The position numbers and the translations under genes are program-made. From 13-2-20CM-68-14 sp046733295 (GTDB lineage: Bacteria; Actinomycetota; Thermoleophilia; Gaiellales; Gaiellaceae): a stretch of DNA of 20,083 nt. The stretch is from contig JBKPOY010000037.1 of assembly GCA_046733295.1 (NCBI GenBank), forward strand, positions 1 through 20,083, read 5' to 3'. This document shows positions 6,382-12,733 of the stretch, piece after piece (the stretch's first letter is position 1; every line of letters begins with the position of its first letter). The notes under the pieces were generated by a model. The model saw only the letters and a program-made list of their open reading frames with translations. It searched no databases and was not told where the DNA came from.

Positions 6382-7681
6382 GGCCGCGGGCGCCGAGCCA
6401 GGCGCCCACGTCGGCGAACATGCCCGCCGCGAAGCCTGCGCGTGAGAACAGTGGGTGCGGCGCGCCATCGTAGAGATGGATGGTGTGGTCGCGCGGCGCT
6501 TCGCCCATCAGTCCGCGCAAGATCGAGATGCTCGTGTTCGGCGGCACCGCGCGGTCGTCGGTGCCGTAGAGCCAGAGCATCGGGAAGGTGAGCTGCCTGA
6601 TGAACGGCACCGGGTCGAAGCCGCTCGGACCGTGGGCGCGGGCCTGCGCCTCGGCTTCTGCCAGCGGACCCGTCCAGCTTCCGGCGATGCTTCCGTAGTA
6701 GTCCGCCTCGCCCTGGGTTACGGTCGGGGCGCCCTGGAGCAGTGCCCACGAGACCGTGGCGGGCGCCCGTGACGCAGCCAGCGGGATGATCCAGCCGCCC
6801 TGGCTCAGCCCGAAGAAACCGACCCTCGACCTGTCGATGTCGGGTTGGGCGGCCAGGAACCGAGCCGCCGCACCGGCGTCGTTCGCGTAGATCGACAGGG
6901 CCTCGTTGGATGCGAGCGTCCCGGGGAACGCGCCCCGCGACTGTCCGACCCCCCGCTTGTCGTAGCCGAGCACGGCGATCCCGCGGCTGACGAGGTAGCC
7001 GCCGAGGAACTGCGCCTCTTCGCGCAGCGTCTCGCCGGAGCCGCTCACGTACGCCGCGGCCGGAAACAGGCCTGGGCCCGGTGGGAGCGTGAGGGTGCCC
7101 GAGAGCTCGGTGCCCCCACTTCGGAACCGGACCTCCTGCTGGCGGACGGCGAGCCGCGCGCCCAATCGGGGCTTCGCGAAGACGCCGCTCTGGAGATCGA
7201 CCGACACGGGCCGGCCGAAGCCCTCTCTCGTCGTGCGCAGGACCTGGAACGGTCCGGTCGCGTCGGTGAAGAGGCCGAGCTTCGCGTCCGATGTCAGGCG
7301 ACCGCGGCGGAGCGACACCGTGCCGCCGGCCCGTCCCTGCCGCGCGGTGCCGACGAGGTTCCGGCCCCGCAAGCGAAGCACGAAGACGAGCGGCGCGGGC
7401 CGTCCCGGGAGCGAGAAGCGGAGCCGCTTGCCGCGCCACTTCGCCGCGACCACGGTGTGGGCCGCGTGGCCCGGGCCGAGCGCAACGGTGGCCTTGTTGC
7501 GCGCGAGGGTCAGGCTGATGCCCGACGTCTCCGTCCGCGTGAAATGGATGGCTCCCGCGTACGTCGTGGCGGCCGCCGGCGCCGCGAGCACGAGCGCGGC
7601 TGCTGCCGCCAGGGCTGCCGGCAGGACGGCCCGGCGTCTCAGCGTTTCTCCCTCAAGAGCGCCAGACACCGCTCGGCCCAC
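6371..7681 (-). CDS. Exported alpha/beta-hydrolase (dienelactone hydrolase/acyl-peptidase-like fold)
   Basis: The longest canonical reading has 436 residues from GTG 7681. An alternative GTG lies at 7669, and a CTG at 7642 overlaps the padR stop with GAGGGAG five bases upstream. The CTG start would give an immediate signal peptide (RRR, then an AAAAALVLAAPAAA-type core), so the true N-terminus is uncertain. Residues about 40-160 form a strand-rich exported N-domain. The hydrolase domain follows: YVSGSG oxyanion region, GYDKRGVGQS, nucleophile elbow GFFGLSQGG (Ser293), acid in YGTDDRAVP (Asp375 or 376) and His409 in DGAPHPLF. The triad is complete. The substrate is unknown; an ester or peptide is plausible. 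It is co-transcribed with padR, which overlaps its 5' end, suggesting ligand-responsive control. Confidence 0.88.
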   Translation of the reverse strand: MGRAVSGALEGETLRRRAVLPAALAAAAALVLAAPAAATTYAGAIHFTRTETSGISLTLARNKATVALGPGHAAHTVVAAKWRGKRLRFSLPGRPAPLVFVLRLRGRNLVGTARQGRAGGTVSLRRGRLTSDAKLGLFTDATGPFQVLRTTREGFGRPVSVDLQSGVFAKPRLGARLAVRQQEVRFRSGGTELSGTLTLPPGPGLFPAAAYVSGSGETLREEAQFLGGYLVSRGIAVLGYDKRGVGQSRGAFPGTLASNEALSIYANDAGAAARFLAAQPDIDRSRVGFFGLSQGGWIIPLAASRAPATVSWALLQGAPTVTQGEADYYGSIAGSWTGPLAEAEAQARAHGPSGFDPVPFIRQLTFPMLWLYGTDDRAVPPNTSISILRGLMGEAPRDHTIHLYDGAPHPLFSRAGFAAGMFADVGAWLGARGLTR

Positions 7682-8199
7682 TTCGCGTCGGCGGCGGCGT
7701 TCGCCTTGCCGCGGAGCAGCGTCAGATACGGGAACAGGTGCTCGTCGTGATCGAAGGTCTGCTCGATCTCCTCGAGGTGCGCGAGGTGTGCCCGGGCGTT
7801 GTCGCGCACGGTTTCGAGGTCGAGGATCACGGCCGCCAGGGGCCGGTGCTCGCCGAAGAAGATCTTCAGCTCGAGCGGGTTCTTGTTGACGGACGAGCCG
7901 ACGTGCTCGAGGCCCTCCCGCAGGCGGTCCTCGCCGAGCTCGGTGATCGTGTACAGGTACTTGTCGGGCCGCTGGTTTTGCCGCACGCGCCGAACTGTCG
8001 CGTAACCCTGGTCGACAAGCCGGCGGAGGATCGCGTACATCTGCGTCTTCGCCGGCGTCCAGAAGAAGCCGACGCTCCGCTCGGCCACGCGAAGCAAGTC
8101 GTATCCGGACTGCTCCCCCTCCGTCAGCAGGCCCAGCACCGCAACCTCGGTCGCGGTCGCGGGTGTCGTTTTCGGCCGTGCTTTGGTTCGGAGAGGCAT
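7639..8199 (-). CDS. PadR-family transcriptional regulator
   Basis: The protein has 186 residues. After a basic 15-residue lead, the PadR winged helix runs from about 17 to 90: AVLGLLTEGEQSGYDLL, then TPAKTQMYAILRRLVDQGY as the recognition helix region, then a wing with PDKYLYTITELGEDRL. The C-terminal half (about 95-186) matches the helical dimerisation domain of this subfamily (FFGEHRPLAAVILDLETV, HLAHLEEIEQTF). PadR proteins are usually ligand-released repressors of neighbouring detoxification or transport genes. Here the partner is the exported hydrolase overlapping its 3' end. A perfect palindrome covers its own -10 box and start codon, so autorepression is likely. ATG at 8199 is fixed by the promoter, which leaves only about six untranslated bases. 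Confidence 0.94.
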   Translation of the reverse strand: MPLRTKARPKTTPATATEVAVLGLLTEGEQSGYDLLRVAERSVGFFWTPAKTQMYAILRRLVDQGYATVRRVRQNQRPDKYLYTITELGEDRLREGLEHVGSSVNKNPLELKIFFGEHRPLAAVILDLETVRDNARAHLAHLEEIEQTFDHDEHLFPYLTLLRGKANAAADAKWAERCLALLREKR

Positions 8200-8216
8200 A
8201 GTTCGTACCGAACTAT
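8198..8216. promoter_or_regulatory. Perfect palindromic operator over the padR start and -10 box
   Basis: ATAGTTCG (8198-8205) and CGAACTAT (8209-8216) are perfect inverted repeats around a TAC spacer. The palindrome covers the padR start codon and the -10 box, so a bound dimer would block transcription initiation. It is the natural candidate for the PadR binding site; the assignment is inferred from position and symmetry. Confidence 0.7.
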
Positions 8217-8240
8217 AAACACCCGAGCGGTTGCGCGCAA
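8212..8240 (-). promoter_or_regulatory. padR promoter (TTGCGC, 17 bp, TATAGT)
   Basis: Read on the minus strand, -35 TTGCGC (8240-8235) and -10 TATAGT (8217-8212) are 17 bases apart. Transcription should start near 8205, about six bases before the ATG at 8199. This leaves no room for a Shine-Dalgarno, so the mRNA is nearly leaderless. Confidence 0.65.
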
Positions 8241-8263
8241 ACCGGCGAACGGACGTGACGGTT

Positions 8264-8302
8264 CGGGCCGTAACCCGGTGTCCGACACGGGGTCACGGCC
8301 CG
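8264..8302. repeat. Long GC-rich hairpin between the argS-glpX run and padR
   Basis: Bases 8264-8280 pair with 8286-8302 around the loop TCCGA: 17 positions, 15 paired, mismatches only at 8272/8294 and 8277/8289. The hairpin starts 43 bases past the stop of the COG4315-type gene and ends 24 bases before the padR -35 box. It has no T-tract. It may be a terminator or insulator, or an extragenic palindromic repeat; the core GTGTCCGACAC looks like a dispersed-repeat type motif. Confidence 0.65.
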
Positions 8303-8345
8303 GCAAGGCAAGCCGAGCTCGCACGGGGCGCGAAGGGGCGCGGCG

Positions 8346-8798
8346 CTAGCGGACGAGCTTGCCGCTCGGGCGGACGACGAGCCAGGTGCCGCCGTACTCG
8401 GCGACGTTCTGGCACGTGATCTGACCCGGGCGGCGGTCGCCGACGTAGTAGTAGAGCGGGCGGCCCGCGTAGGTGATCTGCAGGCGCCCGTTGCGGCGCT
8501 TCGTCGTCCCCAGCAGCGCGCGCTTCACCCCTGCACCGGCGCGCAGGGGCGACTTCGCCAGGTACACCGGCCACGCACGCGCACACGCGGCGTAGCACGC
8601 ACTCCGCCCGTTCCGGTCGCGCGTGAACGCGTACAGGACGTAGCCGCGGCCGTCGAAGAGCACCTTGCCGTACGTGGTCGAGCGGACGGTAAGCGTCGGC
8701 GCCGCCGAGCCGGCCGGGATCGCGGCCGGGGCGACCACGAGCGCGGCAATCGCGAGGGCGACCCAGAACTTGGCTTTGGGCATGCGCTTCAGTCGCAC
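8346..8798 (-). CDS. Secreted COG4315-type repeat protein (lipoprotein_15-like)
   Basis: The protein has 150 residues from GTG 8798, or 145 from the ATG at 8783, which I prefer because MPKAKFWVALAIAALVVAPA is a clean signal peptide. The mature protein holds two repeats of the family marked by a Y-x-(F/W/Y)-x-x-D motif: YVLYAFTRDRNGRSACYAAC at about 53-72, and GRPLYYYVGDRRPGQITC further on. Each has the aromatic/Asp core and a cysteine, which may pair. The molecular function of the family is unknown; members are exported. There is no lipobox Cys here, so it is probably secreted. It follows glpX by 27-42 bases and is likely the last gene of that run. Confidence 0.85.
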   Translation of the reverse strand: MRLKRMPKAKFWVALAIAALVVAPAAIPAGSAAPTLTVRSTTYGKVLFDGRGYVLYAFTRDRNGRSACYAACARAWPVYLAKSPLRAGAGVKRALLGTTKRRNGRLQITYAGRPLYYYVGDRRPGQITCQNVAEYGGTWLVVRPSGKLVR

Positions 8799-8825
8799 GG
8801 CGAGGCGAAGCGTTACGCCGGGTCG

Positions 8826-9848
8826 CTAGCGGTACTCGCGGCCCGTGAAGATCTCGAGCTTGTCGAGCGCATGGCTCGCCTCGATCCGGCGGACTGTGCC
8901 GGAGCGCGAGCGCATCACGATCGAATCCGTGACCGCGCCGTTCGGCAGGTAGCGGACGCCGCGGAGCAGGGCGCCGGTCGTTACGCCGGTCGCCGCGACG
9001 AACACGTCCTCGCCGGAGACGAGGTCGTCGGTGGTCAGGACCCTGTCGAGGTCGTAGCCGGCGTCGACGAGCTCCTGCCGTTCGTCGTCGTTCCGGGGCC
9101 AGAGCTTGCCCTGCATGCCGCCGCCCACGGCCTTGAGCGCCGCCGCCGAGATGACGCCCTCGGGGGTGCCGCCGATCCCATACAGCATGTCGACGCCCGT
9201 GCCGCCCTGGGCGGCCGCGATAGCCGGGGCGACGTCGCCATCCCGGATCAGGTTCACCTTGGCCCCCGCCTCGCGCAGCTCGCCGATCAGCTCGTCGTGG
9301 CGCTCGCGCTCGAGCACGACGACGGAGATCTCGCGCGTGGAGACGCCCTTCGCCTTCGCAACGGCCTTCACGTTCTCGGTCGGCGATGCGTTGATGTCGA
9401 TCGCGGCCAAGCCTTCGCCGCCGACGGCGATCTTCTCCATGTAGACGGCGGCGCCGGGGAAGAACATCGTCCCACGCTCGGCGACGGCGATGACGGCGAT
9501 CGCGTTCGGCTGTCCGAGCGCGGTCAGTCGCGTCCCTTCGAGCGGATCGACCGCGACGTCGACCTGCGGCCCGCTGCCGTCGCCGACCTGCTCGCCGTTG
9601 TAGAGCATCGGCGCCTCGTCCTTCTCCCCCTCGCCGATCACGACGACCCCGTCCATCGAGACGGAATCGAGCATCGCGCGCATCGCGTCGACCGCAGCCT
9701 GATCGGCCGCGTTCTTGTCGCCGCGTCCCACCCAGCGGCCGGCGCCCATCGCCGCCGACTCCGTCACGCGCACCAGCTCGAGCGCAAGGTTTCGGTCGGG
9801 TCGGCTCGGCGCCCCCGGCCTGCCGCTCGTCTCCTGCGCGACGGCCAT
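8826..9848 (-). CDS. glpX: Class II fructose-1,6-bisphosphatase (GlpX)
   Basis: The protein has 340 residues, a normal family length, and hydrolyses fructose 1,6-bisphosphate to fructose 6-phosphate, the committed step of gluconeogenesis, in the cytoplasm. Recognisable GlpX motifs in order are GRGDKNAADQAAVDAMR (about 41-57), IGEGEKDEAPMLYNGE with metal ligands, VAVDPLEGTRLTA (the DPLEGT metal/phosphate site), LIRDGDVAPAI, YGIGGTPEGVISAAALK and MQGKLWPR. ATG at 9848 has AGGA seven bases upstream. It lies only 17 bases after argS and is probably co-transcribed with it. It opposes the aldolase-side glycolytic flux encoded elsewhere in the window. Nothing looks broken. Confidence 0.96.
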   Translation of the reverse strand: MAVAQETSGRPGAPSRPDRNLALELVRVTESAAMGAGRWVGRGDKNAADQAAVDAMRAMLDSVSMDGVVVIGEGEKDEAPMLYNGEQVGDGSGPQVDVAVDPLEGTRLTALGQPNAIAVIAVAERGTMFFPGAAVYMEKIAVGGEGLAAIDINASPTENVKAVAKAKGVSTREISVVVLERERHDELIGELREAGAKVNLIRDGDVAPAIAAAQGGTGVDMLYGIGGTPEGVISAAALKAVGGGMQGKLWPRNDDERQELVDAGYDLDRVLTTDDLVSGEDVFVAATGVTTGALLRGVRYLPNGAVTDSIVMRSRSGTVRRIEASHALDKLEIFTGREYR

Positions 9849-9865
9849 GACCGGATCCTAGACGG

Positions 9866-11395
9866 TCACATCCGCTCCGGCGCCTCGACCCCGACGAGGT
9901 CGAGCGAGCGGGCGATCACCGCCTGCGCCGCGCGGACGAGCGCCAGCCGGAAGGCCTGCGCCTCGCTCTCCAGAACGCGGTGCTCGTGGTAGAAGCGGTG
10001 GAAATCGTCAGCGACACGGATTGCGTAGTTCGGGATCGCCTGCGGCCCGCGTCGCTCGGTGGCCTCGGCGACGAGCTGCGGAAACTCGAGCAGCCGCTTG
10101 ATCAGGTCCCGTTCCTCGGCTTCGAGCGGCTGACTTAGCAACAGACTGTCACTAAGTGCGGGGTCGGCGTTCCGGAGGATGCCCGCGATTCGGGCGTGGG
10201 CGTACTGGACGTAGTAGACGGGGTTCTTCTGCGTCCGCTCGGCGGCCAGGTCGACGTCGATCTCGATCGTCTGGTCGGGGCCGCGGTTGACCAGGTACCA
10301 GCGTGCGGCGTCGATGCCGATCTCGTCGATCAGCTCGTCGAGGAAGACGACGTCGCCGCGGCGCTTCGACATCTTCGTCTGCTCGCCCGCGTTGGTGACG
10401 TGGACGAGCTGGTACAGGAGCACCTCGACGCGGTCCGGGTCGTAGCCCAGCATTCGCGCGACCGAGGCGTACCAGTTCCGCGTCCCGTGGTGGTCGGCGC
10501 CGAGCACGTAGATGGCACGGTCGAAGCCGCGGTCGAGCTTGTCCTTGAGATAGACGACATCGGCGGCGCGATAGGTCGGCGCCCCGCCCTGCTCGGGCGA
10601 GCGGATCAGCACGCGATCGTCGTCGTCCCCGTACTCGGAGGACCGCGCCCAGGTCGCGCCGTCCTTCTCGTACGTGTCGAGCGCGCGCAGGACCTCGTCG
10701 AGCCGGGCCGCGAGCTCGCTCTGCAGGGCCCACGAGTCGAAGTGGATCCGGAAGCGTTCGAGCGTCAGCTCGATCTGCTTCAACATCGGCGGCACCGGGT
10801 CGCCCCCGGCCGCGGCCAGCTCGTCCACGTACGCGCCGCGGTAGCCGTCCTCCGGGGGCTCCTCCCCACGTCGCCGGGCCTCGACCGAGGCCCGGAACTT
10901 CTCCATCTGGGCGCCCGCGTCGTTGTAGTAGTACTCGCGCTCGAGCTTGTGGCCCCCGAACCCGAGCAACCGCGCGACCGAGTCGCCGTACGCGCCGTTG
11001 CGCGCCGCAGCGACCGTGATCGGGCCGGTCGGATTCGCCGAGACCATCTCGACCTGCACCCGCTCGACCGTCTCCGCCCAGCCGCCGCCGAAGTCGCGGC
11101 CGAGCTTCCCGATCACCGTCAGCGCCTCGCCGAACCAGGCATCCGTGAGCCAGAGGTTCACGAACCCCGGCCCAGCGATCTCGGCCCGGTCGACGGCGGG
11201 CAGCCCGAGGGCCGTCGAGGCGATCTCCTCCGCGAGCTCGCGTGGCGCCTGGCGACGCTGGGGCGCGAGCTGCAGCGCAGCGTTCGTCGCGTAGTCGCCG
11301 TGCTCGGGATCGTTCGGCCGGTCGAGCTCGACCGGCGCCCCCACGGCCGCGCTCAGCTCCGCGGCGAGTCGGGCGACGGGGTCAACGGCCGGCAA
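9866..11395 (-). CDS. argS: Arginyl-tRNA synthetase with altered HIGH motif
   Basis: The protein has 509 residues, shorter than the usual 550-590, mainly from a short N-terminal Add-1 domain. It should charge tRNA-Arg. Family landmarks are HGDYATNAAL (about 32-41), VSANPTGPI (118-126), REYYYNDAGAQ (153-163), LGADHHGTR (298-306), KMSKRRGD (341-348), NPVYYVQYAHAR (391-402) and a C-terminal helical anticodon-binding domain ending SLDLVGVEAPERM. The striking feature is residues 126-132, ITVAAAR, where the family has LHVGHAR or similar: both HIGH histidines and the glycine are replaced, while KMSKR is perfect. The reading frame is intact across this point. The start is TTG 11395, which overlaps the upstream gene by 14 bases; no better start is visible. 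The family call is firm; catalytic competence is a question. Confidence 0.94.
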   Translation of the reverse strand: MPAVDPVARLAAELSAAVGAPVELDRPNDPEHGDYATNAALQLAPQRRQAPRELAEEIASTALGLPAVDRAEIAGPGFVNLWLTDAWFGEALTVIGKLGRDFGGGWAETVERVQVEMVSANPTGPITVAAARNGAYGDSVARLLGFGGHKLEREYYYNDAGAQMEKFRASVEARRRGEEPPEDGYRGAYVDELAAAGGDPVPPMLKQIELTLERFRIHFDSWALQSELAARLDEVLRALDTYEKDGATWARSSEYGDDDDRVLIRSPEQGGAPTYRAADVVYLKDKLDRGFDRAIYVLGADHHGTRNWYASVARMLGYDPDRVEVLLYQLVHVTNAGEQTKMSKRRGDVVFLDELIDEIGIDAARWYLVNRGPDQTIEIDVDLAAERTQKNPVYYVQYAHARIAGILRNADPALSDSLLLSQPLEAEERDLIKRLLEFPQLVAEATERRGPQAIPNYAIRVADDFHRFYHEHRVLESEAQAFRLALVRAAQAVIARSLDLVGVEAPERM

Positions 11396-12410
11396 CGGCC
11401 TCTGACGAACGGAAGAGGTTGTCGAGCGCGCGCAGCTCCTCGTCGGTTCCGGCCGCGATCATCACGTCCCCGACGTCCAGCGGCAGGTCGGGATCCGGCG
11501 TCGTCTCGAAATGGCCGTCGCGCTTGCGGACGGCGATGATCATCGCGCCGGTCGCCCCGCGGATGCGGAGGTCGCCGATCGTCCGCCCGACCCCGGAGAA
11601 GTCAGGCGGAACCTCGAGCTCCTCGAAACGGAGATCCGCGTCCGAGCCGGCGCTCGTGACGACGTCGACGAAGGCCGTCACCTGCGGCTTCAGCATCAGG
11701 TTCGCCATCACCCGGCCCGCGGCCGCGTACGGCTGCACGACGCGCTCGGCGCCGGCCATCTGGAGCTTCTTCGCCGCCTCCTCGGTCGACGCGCGCGCGA
11801 CGACCAGCAGGTCGGGCCGCGTCGAGCGGGCGGAGAGCGTGATGTAGAGGTTGTCGGCGTCGGAGTCGGAGGCCGCGACGACCCCGCGCGCCCGCTCCAG
11901 GCCGGCAGCGGCCAGGTCGTCGTCGTCCGTGCCGTTGCCGTCGATGAACCGATCGCCCCGCTCCCGGGCAGCCTCGAGGGCGTCCGCGTGAAAGTCGAGC
12001 ACGACGTACTCGGCACCCGCGTGGCGGAACTCGTCCGCGATCCTCTGGCCGACCCGCCCGTAGCCGCAGATGATGTAGTGGTCGCGCAGCCTGTCGATCC
12101 CCCGTTGCCTCCTCTTCTCCGCCAGCGCACCGGTGAGAACGCCGCCCGCGACGCCTTCGATGAGCATCGTGGCGACGAAGGCAAAGATAGTCACGCCGGC
12201 CACGACGAGCACCATCGAGATGATCCGGGCCGAGTCGTTGCGCGGCACGGTGTCGAGCCCGGCGAGCGAGATCGTGACGGTCGACCGGTACAGCGCCTGG
12301 ACCCACGTCTCGTCGAGCGAGAGCCGGAACCCGATCGCGCCGCCGACGAGAAAGGCGGACACCGCGACGATCGCCACCGCGATCCGGCGCGGGCTGAAGC
12401 TGTCGTCCAC
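11382..12410 (-). CDS. Two-helix RCK (TrkA-N/TrkA-C) potassium-channel-like protein with degenerate filter
   Basis: The protein has 342 residues. TM1 is about 10-30, a pore-loop-like segment is about 38-57, and TM2 is about 61-88. Then come RCK_N with a Rossmann nucleotide motif ICGYGRVGQ (114-122), the acid at VVLDF, and RCK_C at about 235-330 (FEELEVPPDFSGVGRTIGDL, DVMIAAGTDEEL). This is the layout of ligand-gated ion channels such as MthK or TrkA-linked channels. The filter region reads TISLAGLDTVP where channels have TVGYGD followed by a proline, so K+ selectivity cannot be assumed. Start GTG 12410 has a TACGAT -10-like box nine bases upstream and no Shine-Dalgarno. It overlaps argS at its 3' end. 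Confidence 0.88.
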   Translation of the reverse strand: MDDSFSPRRIAVAIVAVSAFLVGGAIGFRLSLDETWVQALYRSTVTISLAGLDTVPRNDSARIISMVLVVAGVTIFAFVATMLIEGVAGGVLTGALAEKRRQRGIDRLRDHYIICGYGRVGQRIADEFRHAGAEYVVLDFHADALEAARERGDRFIDGNGTDDDDLAAAGLERARGVVAASDSDADNLYITLSARSTRPDLLVVARASTEEAAKKLQMAGAERVVQPYAAAGRVMANLMLKPQVTAFVDVVTSAGSDADLRFEELEVPPDFSGVGRTIGDLRIRGATGAMIIAVRKRDGHFETTPDPDLPLDVGDVMIAAGTDEELRALDNLFRSSEAVAGR

Positions 12411-12430
12411 GCGCCTAGTATCGTAGGCGC
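12411..12430. promoter_or_regulatory. Symmetric 20-bp bidirectional promoter between two start codons
   Basis: The entire space between the minus-strand GTG (12410) and the plus-strand ATG (12431) is an inverted repeat: GCGCCTA, six bases, TAGGCGC. It contains TAGTAT (12416-12421) for the plus gene and TACGAT (12425-12420, minus) for the minus gene, each nine bases from its start codon. Both messages would be leaderless. The -35 regions would lie inside the opposing genes and are weak (CTGAAG at 12394-12399 is the best on the plus strand). Confidence 0.6.
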
Positions 12431-12733
12431 ATGGACGAGGACGCTCAGGAGCGCCAGCTCAACATCCACCTCGACCCGGAGCACCTCGCGGGCGTCTACT
12501 CGAACTTCGCGAACATCAGCTTCTCGGACTACGAGTTCACGCTGACGTTCGCGCGGATCGACCACGAGGTCGAGGAGGGCGACGTGCCGGGCGTCGTCGT
12601 CGCCCGTGTGAACATGTCGAATCGGTTCATGCGTGAGCTGCTCGACGCGATGGAGGACTCGTGGTCGAAGTGGTCCTCCCGCGAGGGGATCCGAAACCTC
12701 CCCGAAACCGACGGTCCCCGCGACGATTCCTAG
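12431..12733 (+). CDS. DUF3467 family protein
   Basis: The protein has 100 residues. The core QLNIHLDPEHLAGVYSNFAN, then ISFSDYEFTLTFARID and VVARVNMSNRFMRELLDAM, is the typical DUF3467 pattern: a small alpha/beta protein of about 90-110 residues with a 'YSN' and 'E(F)xLDF' signature. The molecular role of the family is unknown. There is no signal peptide or membrane segment, so it is cytoplasmic. The ATG at 12431 is likely translated leaderless from the symmetric promoter shared with the RCK channel gene. The last 107 bases are antisense to the converging M48 peptidase gene. Confidence 0.92.
   Translation: MDEDAQERQLNIHLDPEHLAGVYSNFANISFSDYEFTLTFARIDHEVEEGDVPGVVVARVNMSNRFMRELLDAMEDSWSKWSSREGIRNLPETDGPRDDS

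Noticed and set aside
4870..6468. 532-codon minus-strand open frame across the aldolase and lipoprotein genes
   Set aside because: It is a shadow of well-supported plus-strand genes; high GC content keeps antisense frames open, and no family motif is visible.
9850..9860. TAGGAT before glpX as a leaderless -10 box
   Set aside because: The gene lies 17 bases after argS, and AGGA at seven bases from the ATG works as a ribosome binding site; no -35 is visible, so co-transcription is simpler.
10196..11539. 447-codon plus-strand open frame opposite argS
   Set aside because: It is the antisense of argS codons with repetitive V/D/R/L composition; argS motifs account for the region.
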